Shown piece by piece: positions 52,648-61,874 of a stretch of DNA of 64,000 nt; the first letter of the stretch is position 1; the number at the start of each line of letters is the position of its first letter. Below the pieces are notes generated by a model. That model searched no databases, was not told the DNA's origin, and saw nothing but the letters and a program-made list of their open reading frames with translations. Source of the stretch: an uncultured Ignavibacteria bacterium. GTDB lineage: Bacteria > Bacteroidota > Ignavibacteria > SZUA-365. A program made the translations under genes and the position numbers. The stretch is taken from the NCBI GenBank assembly GCA_913061095.1, contig CAJXVM010000023.1:1-64000 (forward strand). Direction: 5' to 3'.

Positions 52648-54951
52648 ATGTTTGTGCACTCGGAGAACCGGAACAGCCTGGGGCGCTTCGGTCTCATCAC
52701 TGTATTCACCCTGCTGCTGTCTGCCGTCTGCAGCGCACCGGCAGCAGCACAGAACGGATCCGTCAATGCATCCTCGGTCACACGGATTCACGACATCCAG
52801 TACACCGCGAACCCGAACGGGGTATCTCCGTACGTCGGACAGACCGTGACTGTCCGAGGCGTGGTCACCGCAATCGATTATTACGGCTTCGTCATCGCCG
52901 AGGAGGAAGGGCCCTGGCATGCCATCTATGTCTTCACGCAGACGTATGGTCCATCGATCGGACACAAGGTACAGCTGACGGGAGAGGTTCAGGAATATTT
53001 CGGAATGACGGAGATCACCGACCCGACAGACTATCATCTGCTTTCCGTCAAGAAATTCGATCACATCAAGGCCTGGCCCGCGTTGGCGCAGGACCTCAAC
53101 CAGGAAGCCTTCGAATCCGTCCTTGTGAAATGTCAGCAGGTCCAGGTAAGCAGTTTCAACTATTACGGTGAATGGCTCATCAGCGATAACAGCGGCAGCG
53201 TGCAGTGCGCGTACAAGATGGATTACAATTATTTCCCCGAAGTGGGCGATATGCATGAATCCGTTACGGGCATCATCATCTACACATACGGAGAGTATTT
53301 CCTCATGCCGCGCCGCACCAATGACATGGTGGGACCGGAAATCCCGCATTACGCGCTCCATGGAACTGTCGTCACGATGAACGACAGCCGCGATGTCATT
53401 GCGGATGCCTACGTTGAAATCCTGGGCGACCAGATTGTCGGCATCACGAAGAACAGGCCGAATCAGTGCAGCCAGGTGTACACCGTCGAAGGGTATATCT
53501 TCCCGGGACTGGTTGACGCGCACAATCATCCGTTCTATAACGCCTTCGGTCACATCCCCTTCCCCGCGTCGTCCCTCCCCTACAACAACCGCTATGAATG
53601 GCAGGCATCCCCGACCTATGCCGGATTCAAAACACAGCGTTCCAACCTCATCAGCTTCGCGACATCCGGCTCGGATAACACCCTCAACGTCATCAAGCTG
53701 GGAGAATTGCGCGCGCTGTGCGCGGGCACAACCACCTGGCAGGGCGCGAACTGCAACGGATGGGGTAGCCAGGATTATGCACTGCAGGGTATCGGCATCA
53801 ATAACGCTGAACGCTCTCCCGCACGCATCCGTCATTTGGTGTCCCCACTCAATGCCAATATGCCCACGCTCCTGTCGCAGTACTGGGATCGTTTCGTCAT
53901 GCACCTCTGTGAGGGAACCGATGCAAGCTCGCTGGCTGAGTTCTATCAGCTGAAAAACGCCGGAGCCCTGAGTGGCCGCGTATCCATCATCCACGGCGTG
54001 CCCCTGACATCCGCGGAATTCGCCGACATGGCCGCCGTGAACGCACATCTGATCTGGTCACCGAAGAGCAATGTGCTTCTCTACAGCGCCACGGCGGACG
54101 TACCCGCGGCTCTGGCGAAAGGCGTAAACGTCGCACTGGCACCGGACTGGACCGAATCCGGAGAGTTCAATATCCTCGAAGAAATGCGCTTTGCGGAATC
54201 GTGGAGCAATGCGAACTGGAACGGCAGTATTTCCGCCCGGCAGTTCGCGGAATTCGTCACGGTAAACGCGGCGGACGCACTCGGCCTGAAGCATCGCATC
54301 GGATCGATCGCAGCGGGAAAGCAGGCGGATATCACCGTCATCCCGAAGCAGTCGTCCGATCCGTATGAGGACCTGCTCGATACGTACGCACAGGATATCA
54401 TGCTCACCATCGTCGGCGGCAGACCGATGTATGGAACTCCCACTGTGATGCAGGCCTTCCCGTTCCTCTCCGGACAGGAAAGCATCGCGATCTGCGGCGT
54501 GCCGAAGACCGTTGCGTGGGCAGTGGATTCGAAACATGCCTGGTATTCCTACGAGCCGGTCTCCCTCTTCGTCAATAAACTGATCACTGCCTACAACGCA
54601 GTGACACCAAAAGTCGCGCCGTTCCTGCATTATGATGCGTGCACCTCGATTCCGAAGTATGCTGCTTCTGACGATGCGCGCCTTCCCGGTGAACTCGCAC
54701 TGCGTCAGAATTATCCCAATCCCTTCAATCCGTCGACAACAATCGAGTACAGCCTTCCCGTCGATGGCGATGTAACGATCGCCGTATACGACGCGCTCGG
54801 TCGCTGTGTGGAAACGCTGAGAAATGAATATCAGTCCGCGGGCGTCTACACGCTGCAGTTCAGCGGGAGTGATCTTCCCAGCGGCACCTACCTCTGTACG
54901 ATGATCGCCGCCGGAACGAAACTCACGCGATGGATGATGCTGGCGAAATGA
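52648..54951 (+). CDS. Secreted OB-fold / metal-dependent amidohydrolase fusion with type IX sorting domain
   Basis: The 767-residue protein has a signal peptide (LITVFTLLLSAVCSAPAAAQ). An OB-like domain (about 50-220; GQTVTVRGVVTAIDYYGFVI, VQLTGEVQEYF) precedes an amidohydrolase barrel (about 235-610). The metal-site motif GLVDAHNHP is present, as are further His/Asp positions in VMHLCEGTDASS, SIIHGVPLT and ALAPDWTESGEFN. The closing composite sheet reads GSIAAGKQADITVI. A classical sorting domain follows (LRQNYPNPFNPSTTIEYSLP, VYDALGRCV, LPSGTYLCTM). GAGGAG precedes the ATG. Amidohydrolases of the imidazolonepropionase/triazine-hydrolase type are usually cytoplasmic; here it is exported and probably surface-attached. 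The substrate is unknown. A strong terminator follows. Confidence 0.86.
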   Translation: MFVHSENRNSLGRFGLITVFTLLLSAVCSAPAAAQNGSVNASSVTRIHDIQYTANPNGVSPYVGQTVTVRGVVTAIDYYGFVIAEEEGPWHAIYVFTQTYGPSIGHKVQLTGEVQEYFGMTEITDPTDYHLLSVKKFDHIKAWPALAQDLNQEAFESVLVKCQQVQVSSFNYYGEWLISDNSGSVQCAYKMDYNYFPEVGDMHESVTGIIIYTYGEYFLMPRRTNDMVGPEIPHYALHGTVVTMNDSRDVIADAYVEILGDQIVGITKNRPNQCSQVYTVEGYIFPGLVDAHNHPFYNAFGHIPFPASSLPYNNRYEWQASPTYAGFKTQRSNLISFATSGSDNTLNVIKLGELRALCAGTTTWQGANCNGWGSQDYALQGIGINNAERSPARIRHLVSPLNANMPTLLSQYWDRFVMHLCEGTDASSLAEFYQLKNAGALSGRVSIIHGVPLTSAEFADMAAVNAHLIWSPKSNVLLYSATADVPAALAKGVNVALAPDWTESGEFNILEEMRFAESWSNANWNGSISARQFAEFVTVNAADALGLKHRIGSIAAGKQADITVIPKQSSDPYEDLLDTYAQDIMLTIVGGRPMYGTPTVMQAFPFLSGQESIAICGVPKTVAWAVDSKHAWYSYEPVSLFVNKLITAYNAVTPKVAPFLHYDACTSIPKYAASDDARLPGELALRQNYPNPFNPSTTIEYSLPVDGDVTIAVYDALGRCVETLRNEYQSAGVYTLQFSGSDLPSGTYLCTMIAAGTKLTRWMMLAK

Positions 54952-54976
54952 CCAACCGTCATCATGTGAACCTGAG

Positions 54977-55000
54977 CCCCGCGATTGCGCGGGGTTTTTT
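54977..55000 (+). terminator. Rho-independent terminator
   Basis: CCCCGCG (54977-54983) and CGCGGGG (54988-54994) form a perfect 7-bp stem with loop ATTG, followed at once by six T residues and ATTT. It lies 25 bases after the stop of the amidohydrolase gene. Confidence 0.9.
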
Positions 55001-55185
55001 ATTTGCCCTCGATCCCGCCTGCGGCGTGTCTTCGGCCCGCGGCATCCGAGCTCCCGATCATCCTGACAATTCTTTGACATCTCTCCCATACCCTTGTGAC
55101 ACCGCGCGCCCCGCCGTCTCCCATATTCCATGCGGACGATCGAAACAAACGTCACACTCGGACGCAGGAAGGCAACGGAGGCTGC

Positions 55186-56280
55186 ATGTACGAAATCACA
55201 TTGGTGAAGAGCAGAAAGGAGTGGAGGCAGTTTCTGGATGTGCAGCGCAGAATCCAGAAAGCGCATTCCCACGCCGTGCCGCTGCCGGAATTCGAGGTGC
55301 AGCGGCTGCTCGATACCGATGCGAATCCGGCGCTGCGCGGCCGGCAGCTGTTTCTGCTCGTCGTCCGCCGCGGAGATACACCGGTCGGACGCTGTTCTCT
55401 GCTCCTGCCCCGCAACCGCGAAAAGCGAACCGCAATTCTCGGATTCTTCGAATGTATCGATGACGCACGCGCGGCACAGCTGCTGTTCAATGAGGCCGAA
55501 TTCCTCGCCACGACGGCGGGCACGACCTGTATTCACGGACCGTTCAGTCCTACGACCTCCGGCGTCACCGGCGTGCAGCTTGACCGCTTTGATGATCCGA
55601 ATGTCCTCTCCGAGGCCTGCTCTCCGCCATGGTATGCCGCGCAGTTCAAAGCGGCCGGATTCGAAATCGAACGATACGGGCGCACCTGGCTGAATCCTTC
55701 TCTTCAGGGCACGCTCGAATCTCTCGCGGCCCGTCTCCCGGACCGCACAGGGCGATTCCGTATCCGCACTGTCGGAATGCGTGACCTCGCAGCGGGCATC
55801 AGCGACCTCGCCGCGATTTTCGAATCCGCATTCTCGGCGAACTGGGGTCGCGACAGCATGAGCGTGGACGACTATCTCTTCACCGCGCGCTTTCTTCTGC
55901 CGGCCTGGCAGCCGGGAAGTTTCGCTCTCGTGTATGACGACACGCGTCCTGCCGGTGCACTCATCAGCTTCCCGGACATCAACCCCGCATTCCGGGGTAT
56001 CAGAAGCCGGGTCCGTCCGCTGGCACTGTGGAACGCGCGCCGCAGGGCACGCCGATCGCGCTCGCTGGTCACGTTTGCCATGGGACTGCATCCCGACTAC
56101 CAGAACACGGCCGCGGGATTGATGCTTGCCCGTCACATGACCGAATACGGTCGGCGGTTTGACCGCATGTACTCCTCATGGATCACCGAAGGCAATGCGG
56201 CATCGGAACGCATCGCGACACGCTTCGGGCTGCGTCCGTGGCGGCGATTCGCCGTATACCGGAAGGATATACCTCAGTAA
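55186..56280 (+). CDS. GNAT-like N-acyltransferase
   Basis: The 364-residue cytoplasmic protein begins MYEITLVKSRKEWRQFLDVQ, the opening seen in a family of double-GNAT-like proteins in Bacteroidota-type genomes. The C-terminal half has a GNAT-like segment (LVTFAMGLHPDYQNTAAGL, then SWITEGNAASERIATRFGLRP). The acetyl-CoA-binding R/Q-x-x-G-x-G/A motif is not well conserved, so catalysis is not certain. The ATG at 55186 is chosen because GGAGG lies 5 bases before it. The next gene, a TonB receptor, follows after 49 bases and may be co-transcribed. The substrate is unknown. Confidence 0.75.
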   Translation: MYEITLVKSRKEWRQFLDVQRRIQKAHSHAVPLPEFEVQRLLDTDANPALRGRQLFLLVVRRGDTPVGRCSLLLPRNREKRTAILGFFECIDDARAAQLLFNEAEFLATTAGTTCIHGPFSPTTSGVTGVQLDRFDDPNVLSEACSPPWYAAQFKAAGFEIERYGRTWLNPSLQGTLESLAARLPDRTGRFRIRTVGMRDLAAGISDLAAIFESAFSANWGRDSMSVDDYLFTARFLLPAWQPGSFALVYDDTRPAGALISFPDINPAFRGIRSRVRPLALWNARRRARRSRSLVTFAMGLHPDYQNTAAGLMLARHMTEYGRRFDRMYSSWITEGNAASERIATRFGLRPWRRFAVYRKDIPQ

Positions 56281-56329
56281 CGCATAGAAATCCCGATCCC
56301 TTCAATCACCACTGTCAGAGGAGAGAATC

Positions 56330-58972
56330 ATGAAACGACAACATGCAGCATGGACCGCGATACTGCTCGTGGCGATGCTCTGGACGGCAACGGCACAGAA
56401 CGGCGCGGTCACGGGCACTGTCACAGACGCTCTCACGGGTGAGTCGCTGCCGGGTGTGCACATCCGTGTGCTGGAACCCGAGAACGGCCGATTCATCGGG
56501 GGAGCATACACGGACGCCGCCGGAACGTTCCGCATGGACGGAATTTCCGCCGGAACGTGGCGCATCGTCACCTCCTGCCTCGGCTATGAGACAGACAGTC
56601 GGGAAATTCGTGTGGGAGCATCCGCTCCTGTCACGCTCGATATCGCACTCAAAGAGAACATCATCGACCTCGAGGAAGTGGTCGTCACCGCCTCCCGCCG
56701 CAAAGAGAAGGTGCTCGACGCCCCGGCATCGGTATCCGTGATCACCGCGCGCGATATCGCCGCGCGCAACGCTCTGACCCCGATCGATCATCTCCAGGGG
56801 GTACAGGGCGTGGACGTGGCGCAGAAGGGCGTACTGCAGCGGGAATACGCGGCGCGGGGACTGAACAACATCTTCAACGGCACCATCCGCACGCTGGTCG
56901 ACAATCGCATGACCAATCTGCCTTCGCTGCGTGCGAACGTGTCCTACCTCCAGAGTATCACCGACGCCGACATCGACCGGGTCGAAGTCGTGCTCGGACC
57001 GGGTTCCGCGCTGTACGGACCAAACGTCACTAACGGTGTGATGAATATCATTACCAAGTCGCCCTTCGCCTCCCGCGGCACAGACGTGTCGATCATGGGA
57101 GGAAACCAGGCGCTGATGTCCGCCACGGCGCGCCATGCCGGCACGCTCGGCGGGAGTTTCGGGTACCGCCTCTCGGCGGGATATATGAGCGCGGAAGACT
57201 GGACGTACACCGATCCCCGCGAGCCGTACCCTGACGACAGCGATCCGGAGCGGTACATGGTCGATGCGCGGCTGGACTATATGCTGGGGCAGAACAGCAG
57301 CGTGATCCTCAACGCAGGACAGAGCACCGCGGTGCGCGGTCTGGACCTGACCGACAACGGCGCGGTGCTGGCGGATAACTTCAGGTACTCGCATGTGCAG
57401 AGCCGATTCATAAGCGGTGATTTCTTCGCCCAGGTCTATCTCAATGTCAACGATGCCGGCGACACCTACCTGCTGCGTGAAAACCAGAAAATCGTGGACA
57501 ACTCGAAAAAGATCGTCGCCGAGGTGCAACATTCCAGCGCGCCGGCGGACTGGGAACGTCTGACCTACGGTATCGACATGTATCTGACACGGCCCGAAAC
57601 CGACGGGACCATCATGGGACGCAACGAAGACAACGACGACGTCAATGAATTCGGCGCCTACCTGCAGTCCGACACACGCCTCGTCGGCGACATGCTCGGT
57701 CTGATTCTCGCCGGACGCGTGGACTATCACAGCGTGCTGGAGGACCCCGTCTTCTCGCCCCGTGCGGGAGTGCGTTTTTCTCCCTCGCACAATCACAGCT
57801 TCCGCGCGACGTACAACCGCGCCTATCAGACGCCGGTGATCAGCGATCTCTTTCTCGACCTGCCGATCACTGACGACGTCTTCGGCATCGGCATCCCGCA
57901 GCTCACCTACGGACTGCGCAACGTCGGCGTGCCGAAATCCGGCTACACCTTCGAGCGCCCGGGAGGCGACCTGCTGTTCCATTCCAATTTCAATCCCGAT
58001 CCCGCGATGGGACTTGGTGTCGGACAGGCTGCGGCCTACTGGGATGCCGTCGTCCAGGTCGTATCCGCATCACCTGATCTTCCGGAGGACGCGCGTCAGC
58101 TGCTCGCGATGATCCCCGCCCCGGATGCCGCACAGGTCGGCGGCACACTCGCCGCGCTGAATATCGAAACCGAGGATTTCGATCCCATCGATCCATCCGC
58201 CGTGCAGGATATCGAAGCACTGACGCCGACGAGACTGCAGTCCATGGAAATCGGCTACAAGGGTATGCTCAGCGATCGCATCCAGCTCGGTCTGGATGTT
58301 TATCACTCTGAGTACGAGAACTTCACCACGCCCGCCCGCGTGATCACTCCGAATGTCTTTCTCAACGGCGAGCAGACGACTGCCTACCTGTATGCCAACG
58401 CTTCGCCGGTCATCGGTGAGGAAGCGGCGCAGCAGTTCGCGGCACTCGTGGCCGGGGGCATGGCACAGGTGCCGGTCGGCACGGTCACGCCCGCGCAGGC
58501 GGCATCGCGCACCGAATTGCTCATGGCGCCGATCAATTACGGCACAATCGACTACTGGGGGGCGGATGTGTCGCTGCGCGCCGGTCTGCTGTCCAACCTC
58601 AACATCAGCGGCAGCTACAGCTGGATCAGCACCGTGTACTTCGACGACGTCGAAGGCAAGGGACCACTTTCGCTCAATGTGCCGAAGCACAAGGCCTCCC
58701 TTGCGCTGCAATACACCGAACCTGCCAGCGGAATCCAGGGCACGGTGCGCTATCGCTTCAATAACGGATTCCGGCTCAAGTCCGGCGTCTACGAGGGGCG
58801 GATCGATGCACACAGCCTCGTCGACCTTGCTGTGCGCGCCCCCCTGCCGCTTCCCCTGCGACCGGATTTCGTGCTCTCGGTGCAGAACATTCTCGACCAC
58901 CGGCACGTGCAGTACATTGGCGGCGCGGAGATCGGCCGGCTCATTACCGGGCGGCTGCAGCTGCACTTCTAG
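56330..58972 (+). CDS. TonB-dependent receptor with carboxypeptidase-regulatory-like domain
   Basis: The 880-residue outer-membrane receptor has a signal peptide (TAILLVAMLWTATAQ). An Ig-like CarboxypepD_reg domain (about 22-110; GTVTDALTGESLPGVHI, AGTFRMDGI) is followed by a plug domain (about 115-260; LEEVVVTASRRKEKVLDAP, VEVVLGPGSALYG, GVMNIITKSPF). A barrel ends with the usual VLSVQNILDHRHVQY and a C-terminal aromatic residue (QLHF). Ala-rich inserts in extracellular loops are unusual (AAQQFAALVAGGMAQ). AGAGGAGAG precedes the ATG. It lacks a SusD partner. The ligand is unknown. Confidence 0.92.
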   Translation: MKRQHAAWTAILLVAMLWTATAQNGAVTGTVTDALTGESLPGVHIRVLEPENGRFIGGAYTDAAGTFRMDGISAGTWRIVTSCLGYETDSREIRVGASAPVTLDIALKENIIDLEEVVVTASRRKEKVLDAPASVSVITARDIAARNALTPIDHLQGVQGVDVAQKGVLQREYAARGLNNIFNGTIRTLVDNRMTNLPSLRANVSYLQSITDADIDRVEVVLGPGSALYGPNVTNGVMNIITKSPFASRGTDVSIMGGNQALMSATARHAGTLGGSFGYRLSAGYMSAEDWTYTDPREPYPDDSDPERYMVDARLDYMLGQNSSVILNAGQSTAVRGLDLTDNGAVLADNFRYSHVQSRFISGDFFAQVYLNVNDAGDTYLLRENQKIVDNSKKIVAEVQHSSAPADWERLTYGIDMYLTRPETDGTIMGRNEDNDDVNEFGAYLQSDTRLVGDMLGLILAGRVDYHSVLEDPVFSPRAGVRFSPSHNHSFRATYNRAYQTPVISDLFLDLPITDDVFGIGIPQLTYGLRNVGVPKSGYTFERPGGDLLFHSNFNPDPAMGLGVGQAAAYWDAVVQVVSASPDLPEDARQLLAMIPAPDAAQVGGTLAALNIETEDFDPIDPSAVQDIEALTPTRLQSMEIGYKGMLSDRIQLGLDVYHSEYENFTTPARVITPNVFLNGEQTTAYLYANASPVIGEEAAQQFAALVAGGMAQVPVGTVTPAQAASRTELLMAPINYGTIDYWGADVSLRAGLLSNLNISGSYSWISTVYFDDVEGKGPLSLNVPKHKASLALQYTEPASGIQGTVRYRFNNGFRLKSGVYEGRIDAHSLVDLAVRAPLPLPLRPDFVLSVQNILDHRHVQYIGGAEIGRLITGRLQLHF

Positions 58973-59021
58973 AATGGAACGATGACAGGATGGCACGATC
59001 GAAAAATATCGGAGCAGGGCA

Positions 59022-60386
59022 ATGAACGAGAGTGCTGATACGCGAGGAGCAGGGATACGCGGCCTGGAACGTGAGGTCGTTGGATGGAGTTTCTACGATT
59101 TCGGCGCGGCGTCGTTCTCGACATCCGTCATCACCGTGTTCTTCGGACCGTTCATTACCACTCTCGCCGCGGCGGCGGCGGATGACAGCGGGATGGTTCA
59201 TCCCTTCGGGATCACCGTCCATCCCGGCGCCATCTACCCCTATCTCATTTCCATCTCCGTCCTCCTGCAGATCTGCCTGCTTCCCCTCATCGGCGCCCTG
59301 GCGGATTACACGCGCATGAAAAAGCTGCTGCTCGCATGCAGCATGATCGGGGGAAGCGGCAGCGTCATTGCCATGCTCTTTCTCGGCGGGGAGGAATATC
59401 TCCTCGCCGGGATCCTGTTCCTTTTCGGCAATATCTTTTTCGGTGCTTCGGACGTCCTCTACAACGCGTTCCTTCCGGAGATCTGCGCACCGGAACATCG
59501 CAACCGCGTCTCGGCGGCCGGGTGGGGGCTCGGCTACCTCGGCGGCGGTATCCTCCTGGTTCTGCAGTACCTTTTCGTCGCTTCCGCCGAAGCGTTCGGA
59601 CTGCAGGAACTGGACGCGGCACGCATATCGCTCGCCAGCTGCGGTGTCTGGTGGCTCCTGTTCGGGACCTTCGCGCTTTCGTACCTCAGGCAGCGGCGGA
59701 CCGTGCGCACGGGCAACGGACCGCTGATCACCGCGGGTTTCCGCGAGCTGAAGCAGACCCTGCGCAGCATCCGGAAATATCCGCAGACCCTGCTGTTCCT
59801 CATCGCCTTCCTGCTCTACAGTGACGGTATTCAGACCGTTACGACGATCTCGACGCAGTTCGGCCAGGAGGAAATTGGACTCGCCATGCGCGACCTGGCC
59901 GAGGTGATCCTCATCGTGCAGTTCGTCGGCGTGTTCGGTGCCTGGCTGTTCGAACGTATCGCGCGCCTCCTGGGGACGAAGCGTACCATCCTCCTCACCC
60001 TGAGTATCTACATCCTTATTACTCTCTATGTCTTCGCGCTACTGCAGGGCAAGACCGACTTCTATATCATGGCCGCCGTGACCGCCATGGTGCTCGTCGG
60101 CAGCCAGTCTCTCAGCCGCGCGGCCTTTTCACGGATGATCCCATCCGGACGAGAAGCGGAGTATTTCGGGATTTACGAGATAAGCGAACGCGGCACCAGC
60201 TGGCTCAGTCCCCTGCTCTTCGGGCTCGCCCTGCAGTTCACCGGCAGCTATCGCCTCGCCGTCCTCTCCCTCTCCGCATATTTCATCGCCGGCTTCCTGC
60301 TTCTTCTGCGGGTCCGTTTCACGCGGGCGGAACAGGGGGCGGAGGAATTCGATCCCGATCCCGCAGCAGCACCCCACCCTTCGTGA
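59022..60386 (+). CDS. UMF1-type MFS transporter
   Basis: The 454-residue inner-membrane protein has about twelve hydrophobic helices. The N-terminal VVGWSFYDFGAASFSTSV is the signature of the UMF1 (Atg22-like) branch of the major facilitator superfamily. An MFS loop ALADYTRMKKLLL lies between helices 2 and 3, and LLGTKRTILLTL marks the second half. GGAG lies upstream. It follows the TonB receptor by 49 bases and may be in the same operon. By family it is an amino-acid or metabolite exporter; the substrate is unknown. Its 3' end overlaps a small ORF on the other strand. Confidence 0.88.
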   Translation: MNESADTRGAGIRGLEREVVGWSFYDFGAASFSTSVITVFFGPFITTLAAAAADDSGMVHPFGITVHPGAIYPYLISISVLLQICLLPLIGALADYTRMKKLLLACSMIGGSGSVIAMLFLGGEEYLLAGILFLFGNIFFGASDVLYNAFLPEICAPEHRNRVSAAGWGLGYLGGGILLVLQYLFVASAEAFGLQELDAARISLASCGVWWLLFGTFALSYLRQRRTVRTGNGPLITAGFRELKQTLRSIRKYPQTLLFLIAFLLYSDGIQTVTTISTQFGQEEIGLAMRDLAEVILIVQFVGVFGAWLFERIARLLGTKRTILLTLSIYILITLYVFALLQGKTDFYIMAAVTAMVLVGSQSLSRAAFSRMIPSGREAEYFGIYEISERGTSWLSPLLFGLALQFTGSYRLAVLSLSAYFIAGFLLLLRVRFTRAEQGAEEFDPDPAAAPHPS

Positions 60387-60495
60387 GCCATGAACAACCG
60401 AGTGCGATGATGGCGATGGCGAGCACGCCCACGGCACATTGAAGATGCTTCGGGGGAATGGAGCGGGGGCGGGAATGTGCGGATGGCGGATTCAT
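60319..60495 (-). CDS. Possible small membrane or lipoprotein-like protein downstream of the CFA synthase gene
   Basis: A 58-codon frame starts at an ATG (60495) with AAGGGAGA 3-4 bases upstream, 34 bases after the stop of the cyclopropane synthase gene on the same strand. It encodes a basic N-terminus (HSRPRSIPPKHLQ), one hydrophobic segment (VGVLAIAIIALGC) that could end in a lipobox-like ALGC, and a Pro-rich tail. The last 68 bases are antisense to the end of the MFS gene. It is not recognised as a known family, and could be an accidental frame. Confidence 0.35.
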   Translation of the reverse strand: MNPPSAHSRPRSIPPKHLQCAVGVLAIAIIALGCSWLTKGGVLLRDRDRIPPPPVPPA

Positions 60496-60529
60496 GATTC
60501 TCCCTTCTTGAATGTTCATGATGCAGTGC

Positions 60530-61645
60530 TCACCGCACTGAGATATATCCTCCCGGCACTCCGCGCTTCGAAAACACGATCTGCCAGAGCTGATTGCGGC
60601 GGGCACGGAATGAACCCGAACAGCTCTGCAGAAAATATTTCCACATGCGGAAGAAGCGGTGATCGTAATGCTCCGAAAGCTGCCCGTCCCAGTTCCGAAC
60701 GAACTTTTCGTGCCATGCATCCAGCGTCCTGGCGTAATCGACACCAAAATTGTGCCAGTCCTCCATGATGAACAGACCCTTCGCGGTCTCGATGATCTGC
60801 TCGGCGACGGGGAGGCGCCCGCCGGGAAAGATGTATTTGTCCGTCCATGGATCCGTTGCGTTTTTTCGCGTGTTTGATCCGATCGTGTGCAGAAGGAGAA
60901 GACCGTCATTCTCGAGACAGCGTTCCGCAATCTGCATGAACGTCCGGTAATTCGACGGTCCCACATGCTCGAACATGCCGATGGACACGACGTGGTCGAA
61001 TCGCTCGTCGAGGTCGCGATAGTCCTGCAGGCGAATTTCTACCGGGAGTCCAGCACAGAGTTCCCGGCCCAGTTCGGTCTGCTCTTCCGACAGCGTCACA
61101 CCGACGGCGGATACACCGTAGCGCTCGGCCGCGAATTTCATGAAACTGCCCCATCCGCAGCCGATGTCGAGCACGCGCTGGCCGCGACGCAGTCCGAGCT
61201 TGCGGCAGACCAGGTCGAGCTTGGCCTCCTGTGCGGCATCGAGGTCATCGGCCTCCTTCCAGTACCCGCAGGAATACGTCATCCGCGTATCGAGCATGGC
61301 GCGGAAGAGCACATTGCCGCGGTCGTAGTGCGAGGGAACGTCCTTCGCGGCGCGGCCCCGGCTCTGCAGGTTGGTCAACTGCGCAAGCAGCACCGGCAGG
61401 AGCAGGCGCCATGGACGCACGACATGTTCGAGATCGGCGCACAGGATGCGCCGGATACACTCGGCGAGATCGTCGCAGTCCCACCATTCGTCCACGTACG
61501 ACTCCCCCATGCCGAGCACTCCTTCGCGCAGAAGCCGTTCGAACAGCCGGCGGTCATGCACGCGGACATCCCACGCCCGCGCTCCGTCGATCATGACATC
61601 CGCATGCGAGAGAAGATCACGTACGACCGTTTCTGCGTTGTTCAT
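60530..61645 (-). CDS. Cyclopropane-fatty-acyl-phospholipid synthase-like methyltransferase
   Basis: The 371-residue protein is close to E. coli Cfa (382) in length and order. SHYDRGNVLFRAML precedes the catalytic MTYSCGYW, the SAM-binding VLDIGCGWGSFMKF, the acidic MFEHVGPSNY and the C-terminal WTDKYIFPGGRLP. The final FSKRGVPGGY is also characteristic. It methylenates double bonds of membrane phospholipid acyl chains using S-adenosylmethionine, typically in stationary phase or stress. The ATG at 61645 has AGGAG upstream; a longer frame to 61705 starts before the promoter leader and lacks support. A strong promoter overlapped by an inverted repeat precedes it. Confidence 0.9.
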   Translation of the reverse strand: MNNAETVVRDLLSHADVMIDGARAWDVRVHDRRLFERLLREGVLGMGESYVDEWWDCDDLAECIRRILCADLEHVVRPWRLLLPVLLAQLTNLQSRGRAAKDVPSHYDRGNVLFRAMLDTRMTYSCGYWKEADDLDAAQEAKLDLVCRKLGLRRGQRVLDIGCGWGSFMKFAAERYGVSAVGVTLSEEQTELGRELCAGLPVEIRLQDYRDLDERFDHVVSIGMFEHVGPSNYRTFMQIAERCLENDGLLLLHTIGSNTRKNATDPWTDKYIFPGGRLPVAEQIIETAKGLFIMEDWHNFGVDYARTLDAWHEKFVRNWDGQLSEHYDHRFFRMWKYFLQSCSGSFRARRNQLWQIVFSKRGVPGGYISVR

Positions 61646-61715
61646 CGCATTGCTCCTGGGGGCCGCCGCGGAATCGGATTCCAGACGCACTCCGCGGCTG
61701 CACACATAATGATGG

Positions 61716-61736
61716 ATAGTATTATCCGAATACTAT
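61716..61736. promoter_or_regulatory. Inverted repeat over the CFA synthase promoter
   Basis: ATAGTATT (61716-61723) and AATACTAT (61729-61736) form a perfect 8-bp dyad with a 5-base spacer. It covers the -10 and start region of the minus-strand promoter, the classical position for a repressor. It is also in the divergent region shared with the SDR gene at 61875. Confidence 0.6.
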
Positions 61737-61758
61737 GCGATTCCGGCGAGGATGTCAA
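61730..61758 (-). promoter_or_regulatory. Promoter of the CFA synthase gene
   Basis: TTGACA (61758-61753) and TAGTAT (61735-61730) are separated by 17 bases on the minus strand, about 78 bases upstream of the ATG at 61645. The -35 is perfect. Confidence 0.68.
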
Positions 61759-61874
61759 GTCCCCTCCGCACCGGATGTCGATCTTCACGCCCGCTGTCCC
61801 CGGGCTGCTCAGGTACTGGATTTCCGACTCCTTCTTTACTACATTGCTGCGAGGGATCACAGGCAAGGAGCAGC

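Noticed and set aside
54058-56136. 692-codon open frame on the minus strand
   Set aside because: It spans two well-supported plus-strand genes and the strong terminator between them; its composition is that of a reverse-frame shadow.
56315-57982. 555-codon open frame on the minus strand
   Set aside because: Antisense to the TonB-dependent receptor; no domain features.
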